From Nocardioides zeae (GTDB lineage Bacteria; Actinomycetota; Actinomycetes; Propionibacteriales; Nocardioidaceae), in contig NZ_JAUTAN010000001.1 of assembly GCF_030818655.1 (NCBI RefSeq), forward strand, positions 3,844,001 through 3,908,000: DNA of 64,000 bases. Direction: 5' to 3'. A model generated the notes under the pieces. The model did not search any database and was not told the DNA's origin. It saw nothing but the letters and a program-made list of their open reading frames with translations. The position numbers and the translations under genes were made by a program. Positions 7,801 to 17,118 of this stretch are shown here, piece after piece (position 1 is the first letter of the stretch; each line of letters starts with the position of its first letter).

Positions 7801-9492
7801 GTGACCAGCCCCTCCACCCCCACCACTCCGACTCCCCTCGCCGCGCGCGGTCTCGTGCGCTCGTACGGCGACCGCACCGTCCTCGACGGCCTCGACCTGA
7901 CGGTGCCACCCGGCACCCGGCTCGGGCTGATCGGCGAGAACGGCACCGGCAAGTCGACCCTGCTCCGCCTCCTCGCCGGTGTCGAGCGCCCCGACGCGGG
8001 CACCGTGGTGCGGCCGCGCGACCTCGTCCACCTCGCGCAGGAGCCGGCCGTGGGCCGCGACGGCAGCGCGACGCGCGGCACCGTCGGCGACCTGCTCGAC
8101 GACGCGCTGCGGCCCCTCCACGACCTCGTGGCTGAGCTCGAGCGCCTCGCCGCGCGGATGGCGGCCGGGGAGGACGTCGCCGCGGCGTACGACGACGTGC
8201 TCGCCCGCGCGACCCACCACGACGCCTGGGACGCCGACCGCCGGGCCGAGGTGACGGCAGGCGTGCTCGGCGTCGCCGACCTCGACCGGGACCGCCCCGT
8301 GGCCGCGCTCTCGGGCGGGCAGCGCACGCGGCTGGCGCTGGCAGCGGCGCTCGTGCGGCGCCCGGACTGCCTCCTGCTCGACGAGCCCACCAACCACCTG
8401 GACGCCGAGGCGCTCGAGCTGCTCGAGAGCACGCTGGTGCAGCTGCCGGGCATCGTGGTGGCGGCCAGCCACGACCGCACGTTCCTCGACGGGGTCTGCA
8501 CCGCGCTGCTCGACCTCGACGCCGGTGCGCTCGGCACCGACGGCGCGGGCGGGCGGGTGTTCGGCGGCTCGTTCGGCGACTACCTCGCCCACCAGGAGGC
8601 CAGCCGGCGCCGCTGGGAGGAGACCTGGGCCGCGCAGCAGGACGAGATCGCGGACCTGCGGGCGGCGACGCGGATCGGGACGACCGCCGTGGCCCGCGAC
8701 CGCGGCCCCCGGGACAACGACAAGTTCATCCACGCCTTCAAGGGAGCCCGCGTCGAGCGCACCCACGCCCGGCGCGTGCGCGACGCGGAGCGCCGGCTGG
8801 AGGTGGCCGAGCGGGAGGCCCTGCCCAAGCCGCGACCGCCGCTGCGCTTCGCCGGGGCGCTCACGGCGGACGCGGACGGCGACGGGATCGTCGTGCAGGC
8901 GCGGGGGCTGGTCGTGCCCGGCCGCCTCGCGCTCGACCGCCTCGACCTCGTCGCCGGCGGGAGGCTGCTCGTCAGCGGTCCCAACGGGTCGGGCAAGTCG
9001 ACCCTGCTGGCGGTGCTGGCGGGGGAGCTCCCGGGTGACGTGCCCGTCGGGGGCCACCTCGACGTCCGTGCCCGCACCGTGCGGCTGCTGCGGCAGGACC
9101 CGGTGGTGACGCACCCGCGGCGCACGGCCCGCGCGGCCTATCTCGCGGCGGTGGGTCCCGCGACCGCCGAGCGCGTCCCGCTGCGCTCGCTCGGGCTGCT
9201 GCCGCCGCGCGCCCACGCGACACCCGTCGGGGCGCTCAGCGTCGGGCAGCGGCGCCGGCTCGACCTCGCGGTCGCCATCGCGGCCGCACCCGACCTGCTC
9301 CTGCTCGACGAGCCGACCAACCACCTGTCGCTCCGGCTGGCGGGCGAGCTCGAGGAGGCGGTCGGCGTCGCGCCCGGCACCGTCGTCGTGACGACGCACG
9401 ACCGCTGGCTGCGCGCGCGGTGGACGGGGGCCGAGCTGCGGCTCGGCACCCCCCGGCTCGCGGATCAGCCCCCGCCCGGCCGGAACGCGTAG
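7801..9492 (+). CDS. ABC-F ATPase, probable ribosome-protection antibiotic-resistance protein
   Basis: A 563-residue protein with two ABC ATPase domains and no membrane segments. Walker A motifs are GENGTGKST (about residue 46) and GPNGSGKST (about residue 395); signatures are LSGGQRTRLALA and LSVGQRRRLDLA; both Walker B motifs read LLLDEPTNHL, with the catalytic Glu. Between the domains is a charged helical linker, as in ABC-F proteins that enter the ribosomal E site. The two signature motifs and the moderately long linker suit the antibiotic-resistance branch rather than EttA. A start-proximal leader with mini-ORF and hairpin supports induction by ribosome inhibitors. GTG start with GGAAGAG upstream. 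Confidence 0.85.
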   Translation: MTSPSTPTTPTPLAARGLVRSYGDRTVLDGLDLTVPPGTRLGLIGENGTGKSTLLRLLAGVERPDAGTVVRPRDLVHLAQEPAVGRDGSATRGTVGDLLDDALRPLHDLVAELERLAARMAAGEDVAAAYDDVLARATHHDAWDADRRAEVTAGVLGVADLDRDRPVAALSGGQRTRLALAAALVRRPDCLLLDEPTNHLDAEALELLESTLVQLPGIVVAASHDRTFLDGVCTALLDLDAGALGTDGAGGRVFGGSFGDYLAHQEASRRRWEETWAAQQDEIADLRAATRIGTTAVARDRGPRDNDKFIHAFKGARVERTHARRVRDAERRLEVAEREALPKPRPPLRFAGALTADADGDGIVVQARGLVVPGRLALDRLDLVAGGRLLVSGPNGSGKSTLLAVLAGELPGDVPVGGHLDVRARTVRLLRQDPVVTHPRRTARAAYLAAVGPATAERVPLRSLGLLPPRAHATPVGALSVGQRRRLDLAVAIAAAPDLLLLDEPTNHLSLRLAGELEEAVGVAPGTVVVTTHDRWLRARWTGAELRLGTPRLADQPPPGRNA

Positions 9493-10568
9493 ACCGCCGC
9501 GAGCCGCACCCGGGCGACCGCCGCGTGGGCGTCGACGGCGACGCGGGTGCGTTCGTCCGCGCCGTACCCCTCCAGCAGCGCCGCCGACCACCGTTCCACG
9601 ACGGTGGGGTCGAGCAGCCCCTGCCGGGCGCGGAGCTCGAGGTGCACGACCATGTTGGCGAGGTCGAGCGCGGGGTCGCCGAGCGCCAGCAGGTCGAGGT
9701 CGAGCAGCGACCAGGCGCCCGTGGCCGGGTCCCGCAGCAGCTGCTTGTCGTGGAGGTCGCGGTGCAGCAGCACGGACCGCTCCGGGGCGGGTACCGCCGC
9801 GAGGCGCGCGACGGCGTCGTGGAGCCCGGCCGGCACGCCGAGCCCGTACGCCGCGGCGAGACCCACCGCGCGACCCGTGAGCTCCGCCTCGTCCCCGGCG
9901 TCGTGGCGGGGCGTCCCGGCGGGCGGGGCCACCTCGTGCAGGCGCCGGACGAGACCACCGACCGCGTGGAGGTCGGTGGTGGTGACGGCGGCACCCGTCG
10001 CGAGCAGGTCGTGCAGCGTCGTGCCGGGCAGCGCCTCGGTGACGAGGAGCGACGGGGGTGTGCCGGGTCGCACGCGCGGCACCGGCAACCCCGCCCCGGC
10101 GAGGTGCTCGAGCGTGGCGGCGGCCCCGGCCGCGCGGTCCCCGCGCAGCACCTTCACGAAGTGGGGCGGTGCGTCGCCCCGGTCGACGCGCACGACGGCG
10201 CGCCGCTCGGGCCGGTGGGCGACGAGGTGGGTGCCGGGCGCCGCGACGAGCGGGGCCAGCTCCGGCAGGCGGCGGTCCGCGCCGTGGCGCTGCACGACAA
10301 CGTGGTCCCCGCGGCGCTCGACAGCGCCCGCGGGGGCTGTGGCCGCGGTACGCCGGGCGACCCGGTCGGCCTCCTCGGCGTCGGCGAACCACTGGCCGGG
10401 CACGAGGTCGCCGCCCGGGCCGCCCCCGGTCGCCGGCTCCCGCAGGTGCAGCAGCAGGTGGGTGCCGCTGCGGGGCTGCGCCCGCTCGAGGTCGAGGCCG
10501 GCGGCGGCCACCTCGGCGCGGATCGCGGGGAAGCCGGTCGTGGCCGGGGTCGGGGTCGTGGTCAGCAC
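9465..10568 (-). CDS. APH-fold phosphotransferase, last gene of a glycosyltransferase operon
   Basis: A 367-residue kinase-like protein. The C-terminal half carries the aminoglycoside/choline-kinase catalytic loop as HRDLHDKQLL, with Gln in place of the usual Asn, and the metal-binding segment LLDLDLLALGDPALDLANM. A preceding GLVRRLHEV helix is typical. The N-terminal ~130 residues are divergent and may bind substrate. GTG start at 10568 overlaps the stop of the upstream kinase gene by seven bases, with GGAGG upstream, so expression is coupled. It probably phosphorylates a sugar or small alcohol linked to the product of the neighbouring transferases. Its end overlaps the ABC-F gene by 28 bases. 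Confidence 0.7.
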   Translation of the reverse strand: MLTTTPTPATTGFPAIRAEVAAAGLDLERAQPRSGTHLLLHLREPATGGGPGGDLVPGQWFADAEEADRVARRTAATAPAGAVERRGDHVVVQRHGADRRLPELAPLVAAPGTHLVAHRPERRAVVRVDRGDAPPHFVKVLRGDRAAGAAATLEHLAGAGLPVPRVRPGTPPSLLVTEALPGTTLHDLLATGAAVTTTDLHAVGGLVRRLHEVAPPAGTPRHDAGDEAELTGRAVGLAAAYGLGVPAGLHDAVARLAAVPAPERSVLLHRDLHDKQLLRDPATGAWSLLDLDLLALGDPALDLANMVVHLELRARQGLLDPTVVERWSAALLEGYGADERTRVAVDAHAAVARVRLAAVYAFRPGGG

Positions 10569-11671
10569 AGGTCCTCCAGGGTGGTGAGCAGGGCGGCCGT
10601 GGCGCTCCGCCAGTCGGGTGCACAGGTGCGGAACGGCTCGACGGCACGCCGCAGGAGGTGACCGGCGGTCCAGGCCCGGAGGGCCGTCGGGTCGGGGAGG
10701 GGGCGCACCGCGGCGTACCCCGCGAGGAGCGCGCTCGCCTCGCCCCGCCCGGACCCCTGCCCCTGGACGAGGTCGTCGGCGAGGAGGTTGCCGAGGTCGT
10801 CGGCGGCCTCGCCCCGGCGGGCGCGGTCGAGGTCGAGGATCCCCACCCGGCCCGTCGTGGGGTCCACCACGAGCTGGTCGCGGGACAGGTCGCCGTGGAG
10901 GGTGACGACCGGGCCGGAGGGAGCGTCGCGCAGGGCGGTCGCCGTGCGCGCCGCGAGCGCGGCGACCCGGTCCGCCTCGGCGGGGAGGAGGAGGGCCAGC
11001 TGGTCGCGGGCCTGCGCCAGGGCCCGGAGGGGACGGTCCTCGAGCGGCAGGTCCGTCGTGGTGCCGTGCAGGTCCGCGACGGCGGTGCCGGCCCGGCGCA
11101 GCGCCCGCGGGTCGGGGGAGCCGTCGAGCGGGCGGCCCGGCACCCAGGAGGTGGTGAGCGCCCCGCGGCGGGCGTGGGCGTCGAGGAGCCGCGGTGTGCC
11201 GGCCCGTCCCGCCAGCGTCCGCGGCCCCCGCACGGCCGCCGCGTGCGCGGCGGGCCGGACGACGCGGAGGACGGCGGGCCCGTCCGGACCGTCCAGCCGC
11301 GCGACGACCCGCCGCTGCGGGTTGGCCGACAGCACCACGGCGTCCGCGGGCAGGTGGCGGAGGCCCGGAAGGTCGCGGTCGCCGACGAGGGTCGTCGCGA
11401 GCAGGCCCGCCTCGGGGTCGGCGGCCACGACGGCGCCGAGCCGGGCGGCCCGGTCGTGCGACTTCGCCAGCTTCGGCCGGGCGTGGTCCGCGGCGGCGAG
11501 GACGAGGAGGTGGTCGGTCCCGCGGCGTACCGCCAGGGCGGCCGAGGTGCCCGCCTTGACCCGCAGGCGGAGGCGCACGAGGTCGTCGGTGCCGAGCAGG
11601 TCGGCCAGCCCGTCCCCGAGGAGCACGTCGAGCCCGGGCACGCCGAGGTCGATCCGCTCAGCCGACCGCAC
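10562..11671 (-). CDS. APH-fold phosphotransferase (second kinase of the operon)
   Basis: 369 residues. The first ~180 residues resemble the N-lobe arrangement of its neighbour; the second half has the kinase loop as LHGDLSRDQLVVDPTTGRVG followed by LDLDRARRGEAADDLGNLLA, the metal-binding Asp pair. As in the next gene, Gln replaces the normal Asn of the loop, suggesting that the two kinases arose by duplication or work on related substrates. GTG start at 11671 lies inside the end of the ABC exporter gene, 14 bases before its stop. Substrate unknown; homoserine-, sugar- or amino-alcohol-type molecules are all possible. Confidence 0.7.
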   Translation of the reverse strand: MRSAERIDLGVPGLDVLLGDGLADLLGTDDLVRLRLRVKAGTSAALAVRRGTDHLLVLAAADHARPKLAKSHDRAARLGAVVAADPEAGLLATTLVGDRDLPGLRHLPADAVVLSANPQRRVVARLDGPDGPAVLRVVRPAAHAAAVRGPRTLAGRAGTPRLLDAHARRGALTTSWVPGRPLDGSPDPRALRRAGTAVADLHGTTTDLPLEDRPLRALAQARDQLALLLPAEADRVAALAARTATALRDAPSGPVVTLHGDLSRDQLVVDPTTGRVGILDLDRARRGEAADDLGNLLADDLVQGQGSGRGEASALLAGYAAVRPLPDPTALRAWTAGHLLRRAVEPFRTCAPDWRSATAALLTTLEDLC

Positions 11672-13439
11672 GGGCTGCTCCCGGGGTGAGCACAGCGGCG
11701 GGCGGGCCGTCGGCGACGACCTCGCCGCCCTCGAGCCACACGACGCGGTCGCAGTCGCGGGCGTGGGCGAGGTCGTGGGTGACCACGATGGTGGTGCGGC
11801 CCGCGGTGAGCCGCTCGAGCGCGGCGAGCACCTCGGCCTCGGTGCCCTCGTCGAGCCCGGTGAGGGCCTCGTCGAGCACCACGACGGGCGCGCGACGCAC
11901 GGCGGCGCGGGCGATGGCGATCCGCTGCCGCTGCCCGCCGGAGAGGGTGGCGCCGCGCTCGCCGACGACGGTGGCGTAGCCGTGCGGCAGCGCCTCGACG
12001 AAGTCGTGCGCACCGGCGATGCGGGCGGCCTCCTCGATCTCCTCCCGGGTGGCACCGGGGCGGCCGTGGGCGATGTTCTCCTCGATCGAGGTCGCGAACA
12101 GCACGCTCTCCTGCAGCACGACCGAGACCTGGCTGCGCAGCGACTCCAGCGTCAGGTCGCGCAGGTCGTGGCCGTCGACCCGGACGGCGCCGGCGTCGGG
12201 GTCCCGCAGCCGGGAGAGCAGGGAGGCGAGCGTCGACTTGCCGGAGCCGGAGGTGCCGACGAGCGCCACCCGCTCCCCGGCCGTGACCCGCAGGGAGACG
12301 CCGCGGAGCACGGGGGCGTCGGGCGTGTAGGAGACCCAGACGTCGTCGAGGACGAGGTCGCCGCGCAGGGTCGGGGCCGTGCGTGCCGCGGGATGGTCGC
12401 GCACGGTCGGCTCCACCTCGAGCAGGTCGACGACGCGCTCGCCGGAGGCGGCCGCGGCGGCGATGCGGCCCGTGTACTTCGCCAGGTCCCGCATCGGCTT
12501 GAACGTGGCCTTGAGGTAGGTGAGGAACACGACGAGCTCGCCCGGCGTCAGCATCCCCGCGAGCACGCGCTGCGCCCCGACGTAGAGCACGAGCGCCGTC
12601 GCCAGTCCCACCAGCACGTCGGTCGACCGCTCGAGGCGGGCGGAGAGCCGCTTGGTGCGCACCCCCTCCGCGAGGCTCCGGCCGTTGCTCTGCGCGAAGC
12701 GGCCCTGGAGGTGGTCGGCGAGGCCGTAGGAGTGCACGACCCGCATCGACGACAGCGTCTCGGTGGCGAGCGAGGCCAGCTCGCCCTCCGCCTTGCGCTG
12801 CTCCTTGGAGACGCCGTGGATGCTGCGCGAGGTCTCCCGCCCGGCGAGCAGGAAGAGCGGCACGACGGCCACCATGAGCAGCGCCAGGGGCCAGTCGAGG
12901 AACGCCACGACGACGACCATCCCGAGCATCGTCACGATGTTGCCGACGAGCGGCAGGCCCGCGGTGACGACGACCTCCTTGAGGCGACCGACGTCGCCGG
13001 TGACCCGCTGCACGAGGTCGCCGGTGCGGGCGGTGTCGTGGAAGGCCATGGGCAGCCGCTGCAGGTGGGCGTAGGCATCGGCCCGCACCCGCGTCAGGAG
13101 CCGGTTGCCGGCGAGCGCGAAGGCGAGCGTCGTCAGGTAGGCGGCCACCGCCCGCACGAGCACGACCCCGAGCAGCGCGACGGCGGCGATCGTCAGCGTG
13201 GCGCGGACGTCGCCGGGTGCGGCGCCGGCGACGTCGGTCCCCGAGGCGGCGATGACGGTGTCGATGACGACCTTGAGCGGCCACGGCTCGGCCAGCCGCA
13301 TGAGCACCTCGACGAACAGCGCCAGCATGCCGCCGGCCACGAGCGGGGTCTCCCTGCGCAGGTAGGGCCGCAGGTGCGTCGCGGTGCGACGCAGGCCGGG
13401 CCCGGCCTCGCGGAGGGTCGTGGGCTTCTCACGCGACAC
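11658..13439 (-). CDS. ABC exporter with fused membrane and ATPase domains
   Basis: A 593-residue half-transporter of the ABCB/MsbA type. Six membrane helices occupy about residues 30-320, with the coupling-loop region around SRSIHGVSKEQRKAEGELAS. The ATPase has Walker A GTSGSGKST, Q loop QESVLFATSIEENIAHG, signature LSGGQRQR, Walker B VVVLDEALTGLDEGTEAEV and H-loop VTHD. The Asp residue following the usual catalytic Glu position reads D-E-A, so the Glu is present. It presumably exports a lipid, glycolipid or peptide made by the flanking glycosyltransferases. GTG start at 13439 overlaps the end of the upstream transferase gene by 11 bases. Confidence 0.88.
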   Translation of the reverse strand: MSREKPTTLREAGPGLRRTATHLRPYLRRETPLVAGGMLALFVEVLMRLAEPWPLKVVIDTVIAASGTDVAGAAPGDVRATLTIAAVALLGVVLVRAVAAYLTTLAFALAGNRLLTRVRADAYAHLQRLPMAFHDTARTGDLVQRVTGDVGRLKEVVVTAGLPLVGNIVTMLGMVVVVAFLDWPLALLMVAVVPLFLLAGRETSRSIHGVSKEQRKAEGELASLATETLSSMRVVHSYGLADHLQGRFAQSNGRSLAEGVRTKRLSARLERSTDVLVGLATALVLYVGAQRVLAGMLTPGELVVFLTYLKATFKPMRDLAKYTGRIAAAAASGERVVDLLEVEPTVRDHPAARTAPTLRGDLVLDDVWVSYTPDAPVLRGVSLRVTAGERVALVGTSGSGKSTLASLLSRLRDPDAGAVRVDGHDLRDLTLESLRSQVSVVLQESVLFATSIEENIAHGRPGATREEIEEAARIAGAHDFVEALPHGYATVVGERGATLSGGQRQRIAIARAAVRRAPVVVLDEALTGLDEGTEAEVLAALERLTAGRTTIVVTHDLAHARDCDRVVWLEGGEVVADGPPAAVLTPGAARAVG

Positions 13440-14649
13440 GGGTGGCTCCTGTCGGGCTGACCGGCGGGTGGGGCAGGGTGGCGAGGGACGCCTCGACGAC
13501 GTGGTCCCAGTCGAGCGCCAGGGCGGCGCGACGGTGGGTGGCGCGGAGCGCGCGGCGGCGGACGACGTCGTCCCGGAGGTCGGCGACGGCGTCGCCCAGC
13601 GCGGCGGCGTCGCCGGGCGGCACGAGGTCTCCCCCCGCTCCTCCGGGACCGCGGAGCAGCGCCCGGAGACCCCCGACGTCGCTCGCCACGACGGGGAGCC
13701 CCGCGGCCAGGTACTCCGTCACCTTCAGCGGCGAGAAGTAGAAGCCGTCGAGGGGCGGGTACGGCGCGCACGCCACGTCCATCTCCTGCAGCAGGGCGGG
13801 CACGGCGGTCGCCGGTACGGCGCCGGTCCACGTCACCCGGTCCGCGACGCCCAGCCGGTCGGCGGTGGCCCGCAGGTCGGTCGCCGTCGGACCGTCGCCG
13901 ACGACGAGCAGGCGGTGGCCGGGGCCGAGCAGCGCCAGCGCCGCGAGGAGCGTGTCGACGCCGTGCCAGCCCTTGAGGGTGCCGACGAAGCCGAGCGTGA
14001 ACGGTCGGGCGGGGTCGGGTCGGCCGTCGTGCACGGGCCGGGCGGCGGGCACGACGCGGCGCGTGTCGACGCCGTTCCCGATCGTCGTGACGGGGTCGGC
14101 CCCCAGGGAGGCCGCCCAGTCGCTGACGGCCGGGCTCACGCCGATCACGGCGGTGGCGGCGGTCAGGGCAGCGCGGGCCGCGTCGTACGCCGCCGGCGCG
14201 TCGACCAGCACGCGGTGCCGGGCCTGCTCGACGGGGAGGGGGGCGTTGACCTCGAGGAGGGACGGTACGCCGCGGGCGGCGGCCCAGCCGGTGGCCGTGC
14301 GACCCCAGAGGGCGTAGCGCTCGTAGACGAGGTCGAACGGACGTGTGCTCCGGGTGCCGGGGAAGGCGTGGAGCTCGTTGAGCAGGCCCGCGACGGAGGC
14401 GTCGCTGGCCCGGGCCGCGCGCTCCCGGGCCGCGGGCTCGCCGCGACCGACGCGCGGCAGGCGGTGGATCCGCAGCCGGGGGTGGGCGGCGAGGTCGGCG
14501 GCGGCGGTCTCGTCGGCGCGCGGGGTCAGCAGGTCGACCTCCGCGCCGCGGCGCAGCAGGGCGGCGACGACGGCCTGGACGTGCACCGAGGCGCCCTTGG
14601 TGCCGAGCACGTCGATGCCGGGGTCGGTCGAGACGTAGGCGACCCTCAT
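13429..14649 (-). CDS. GT4-type glycosyltransferase
   Basis: A 406-residue GT-B glycosyltransferase. The N-terminal domain begins RVAYVSTDPGIDVLGTKGAS, with the donor/acceptor cleft loop typical of GT4. The C-terminal nucleotide-sugar domain shows GFVGTLKGWHGVDTLL, a VGDGPTA strand and the E-x7-E region (FYFSPLKVTEYLAAGLPVV), with the second acidic residue. Such enzymes transfer sugars from NDP- or GDP-donors with retention. ATG start at 14649 overlaps the stop of the previous gene by four bases. It likely extends or starts the glycan handled by this operon. Confidence 0.85.
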   Translation of the reverse strand: MRVAYVSTDPGIDVLGTKGASVHVQAVVAALLRRGAEVDLLTPRADETAAADLAAHPRLRIHRLPRVGRGEPAARERAARASDASVAGLLNELHAFPGTRSTRPFDLVYERYALWGRTATGWAAARGVPSLLEVNAPLPVEQARHRVLVDAPAAYDAARAALTAATAVIGVSPAVSDWAASLGADPVTTIGNGVDTRRVVPAARPVHDGRPDPARPFTLGFVGTLKGWHGVDTLLAALALLGPGHRLLVVGDGPTATDLRATADRLGVADRVTWTGAVPATAVPALLQEMDVACAPYPPLDGFYFSPLKVTEYLAAGLPVVASDVGGLRALLRGPGGAGGDLVPPGDAAALGDAVADLRDDVVRRRALRATHRRAALALDWDHVVEASLATLPHPPVSPTGATRVA

Positions 14650-15914
14650 GCCGGCACCCCCGCCACGCCGAAGTGGCGCTCGAGGAGGGCCACGTTGGTG
14701 CGCGTGTCGAAGGCCTCCTCGACGCGGGCGCGGCCGGCCGCGGCGTACGAGGCCCGCAGCCCCGGGTCGTCGAGCAGCTCCCTGAGCGCGGCCGCGAGCG
14801 CGACGGGGTCGTCCTCCGGCACGAGGGCGCCGCTCCGGCCGTCGGCGACGGCCTCGGGGATGCCGGTCACGGGGGTGGTCACGCAGGGGGTGCCGAGGGC
14901 GAGCGCCTCGAGCACGACCGTCGGCAGTCCGTCGCGGTTGCCGTCGGCGGCGACGCGGCAGGGCGCCGCGAGCAGTGTCGCGTCGGCGACGACCTGGAGC
15001 ATCCGGTCCTGGGGGAGGGGACCGAGCAGGTCGACGCGGTCGGCGATCCCGAGCGTGGCGACGAGGCCGCGGAGACGCTCCTCCTCCGCCCCGGCGCCGA
15101 CGAGGTGCACGCGGAGCGGGTCGCCGGCGCGGGCCAGCAGGGCGGTGGCCTCGAGGAGCACGTCGAAGCCCTTCTTCGGCACGAGGCGCCCGACGGCCGC
15201 GACGGTGCGGGTGGCGCGACGGCCCGTGTGGAGGGCGAAGCGGTCGAGGTCGAGCCCGTTGTAGACGCGCACGACGTGGGCCGTGGGCGCCAGTGCCCGG
15301 AGGTGGTCGACGTGGAAGTCGGAGACCGTCACCACCGTGTCGACGCCCGCGAGGTTGGCGCGGAGGGCGTCGGCATCGAGACCGTCGTGGAAGACGTCCT
15401 TCGCGTGGGCCGTGAGCGAGCAGGTGATGCCGGCCAGCCGAGCGGCGACGCGGGCGACCGTGGCCGGGGTGTCCGCGAAGTGCGCGTGCAGGTGGGTGAG
15501 TCCCTGCGCGACGGCCTCCGTCGCCACCGCGAGGGCCGCCGCCCCGGTCTCGGCGGGGAGGGCCAGCACGTCGTCGAGGTGGGCCGCGAGCCCGGGGAGC
15601 CGGCCGTGGGCGGCCCGCAGCGCGTCCCAGACGGCGCTGCCCTTCGGGCTGCGGGCCAGGTGCGGCAGGTAGGTCACCGGTGCCCGGAGGTCACCGAGGG
15701 CCGCGTGGAACCGGCCGTCGTCGGGGGAGCGCAGCGACAGGACGCGCAGCTCCAGCCCCCGGGCCTCGAGGGCGAGCAGCTCGGTGAGCACGAACGTCTC
15801 CGAGAAGCGCGGGAACATCGTCAGCACGTAGCCGACGCGCGGCCGGGTGGGCGTCTCAGGCAGCCGGTTCTCAGGCAGCCGGTTCTCAGGCAGCCGGTTC
15901 TCAGGCAGTGGCAC
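14646..15914 (-). CDS. GT4-type glycosyltransferase with an N-terminal LPENR repeat
   Basis: A 422-residue GT-B enzyme. After the repeat the protein reads PRVGYVLTMFPRFSETFVL, like WcaL/colanic-acid-type transferases. The donor domain has AVGRLVPKKGFDVLLEA and the GNRDGLPTVVLEALALGTPC motif with the E-x7-E pair. The first 20 residues consist of LPENR three times plus a fourth partial copy, encoded by a 15-base tandem repeat (15847-15906), probably slippage-prone. GTG at 15914 is chosen for its GAGGAG seven bases upstream; it overlaps the upstream stop by 14 bases. An internal start after the repeat cannot be excluded. Confidence 0.82.
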   Translation of the reverse strand: MPLPENRLPENRLPENRLPETPTRPRVGYVLTMFPRFSETFVLTELLALEARGLELRVLSLRSPDDGRFHAALGDLRAPVTYLPHLARSPKGSAVWDALRAAHGRLPGLAAHLDDVLALPAETGAAALAVATEAVAQGLTHLHAHFADTPATVARVAARLAGITCSLTAHAKDVFHDGLDADALRANLAGVDTVVTVSDFHVDHLRALAPTAHVVRVYNGLDLDRFALHTGRRATRTVAAVGRLVPKKGFDVLLEATALLARAGDPLRVHLVGAGAEEERLRGLVATLGIADRVDLLGPLPQDRMLQVVADATLLAAPCRVAADGNRDGLPTVVLEALALGTPCVTTPVTGIPEAVADGRSGALVPEDDPVALAAALRELLDDPGLRASYAAAGRARVEEAFDTRTNVALLERHFGVAGVPA

Positions 15915-17118
15915 GGGAGGTCTCCTCGGCGAGGGTGGGGACGAGCAGGTCGTCGACGAGCCGCGGCAGCCGGCCGAGCCCGTCGAGGTCGAGGTCGTGG
16001 GGGGCCGCTGCGCGGCGTACGGCGCCGTCCAGCCACCCGGCGAGCACCGCGGGCGTCGCGTGCTCGGGGAGCACGTGGTCGAGCGCGGTGTGCGGGGCGA
16101 GGCCCTCGGCGCGCACGAGCTGCTCGCGGCGCGGGGTGGTGCGGGGGACGACGAGCGTCGGTCGTCCGGCGGTGAGCAGCTCGCAGACGGAGTTGTAGCC
16201 GCCCATGCTGACGACGGCGGCGGCGCCGGCCACGAGGGGCCGGGTGTCGCCGACGAAGGGGTGCACGTCGAGGTCGGGTCGCCGGGCCGCCAGCTCCTGC
16301 AGCCCCTGCCGCTGCTCGACCGGCATGCAGGGGCCGGTGACGAGGACGGCGCGGTGGCCGGCCGGCAGCGGCGTGCGCGCCACCGTGTCGGCGAGGCGGT
16401 GGCCGTCCTGCCCGCCGCCGACGAGGCACAGCACGTAGGGGTCCGTCGGGGGCGCCGGGTCGCCCGCCGGGGGTGCGGTGACGTGACCGCCGCGGCCGTG
16501 GGCGAGGTACCCGGTGTGCCGCACCATCGCCGCCACGTCGTCCGGGAGCCGCAGCGTGGCCGCGAGGTCGTGGACGCGGGGGTCGCCGTAGACCCACACC
16601 GCGTCGTACGACGCCCGCACGGCCGCCGTCGTGCCCTCGGCCTCCCACTCGGCCCGCGCGGTCGCCGGGTCGTCGAGCACGTCGCGGAGCCCGAGGACGA
16701 CACGGGTGGGCAGGCCGCGGGGCCCGACCGTCGTGCGCAGCGTGCGGAGCGCCGCGTCGAGCTCGCCGCCCAGGCCCCGTGCGACCTTGTCGACGACGAC
16801 GAGGTCGGGGGAGAACGCGGCGAGGGCGCTCTCGATCATCCGGCCGCGCAGGTCGAGCACCTCGCCGAGGCGCAGGCCGAGGGAGGCGGAGGCGTAGGCC
16901 CCGGGACCGCTCTTCGCGACGCCGGGCAGCACCACCACCTCGGCTCCCGGGGGCAGCGGCAGCGCCGCGGCCGCGGGCGTGCCGGTCAGCAGCAGCACGT
17001 CGGTGGCCCCGTGCGCGGCGACGAGGGCGGCGGCGATCTCGATGTTGCGGCGGACGTGGCCGAGACCCTGGGTGTCGTGGGAGTAGAGCGCCACCCGGCG
17101 GCGAGGTGAACGGGGCAT
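15901..17118 (-). CDS. MurG-like (GT28 C-terminal) glycosyltransferase, first gene of the operon
   Basis: 405 residues. The N-terminal domain starts RRVALYSHDTQGLGHVRRNI, the GLGH loop seen in GT28-type transferases, and the C-terminal domain contains LVGGGQDGHRLA and the VSMGGYNSVCELLTAGRP segment, equivalent to the UDP-sugar binding loop of MurG and related enzymes. It is the promoter-proximal gene of the minus-strand run of six overlapping genes. ATG at 17118 is preceded by AGGG on the minus strand. Acceptor and sugar are unknown; a GT28 with two GT4 enzymes and an ABC exporter suggests a secreted glycolipid or glycosylated metabolite. Confidence 0.75.
   Translation of the reverse strand: MPRSPRRRVALYSHDTQGLGHVRRNIEIAAALVAAHGATDVLLLTGTPAAAALPLPPGAEVVVLPGVAKSGPGAYASASLGLRLGEVLDLRGRMIESALAAFSPDLVVVDKVARGLGGELDAALRTLRTTVGPRGLPTRVVLGLRDVLDDPATARAEWEAEGTTAAVRASYDAVWVYGDPRVHDLAATLRLPDDVAAMVRHTGYLAHGRGGHVTAPPAGDPAPPTDPYVLCLVGGGQDGHRLADTVARTPLPAGHRAVLVTGPCMPVEQRQGLQELAARRPDLDVHPFVGDTRPLVAGAAAVVSMGGYNSVCELLTAGRPTLVVPRTTPRREQLVRAEGLAPHTALDHVLPEHATPAVLAGWLDGAVRRAAAPHDLDLDGLGRLPRLVDDLLVPTLAEETSRATA

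Noticed and set aside
6994..13284. A 2096-residue open frame on the minus strand and other frames of 400-900 residues opposite known genes
   Set aside because: Extreme Arg/Ala/Gly/Pro or His/Gln composition and full overlap with well-supported genes show these are shadows caused by very high GC content.
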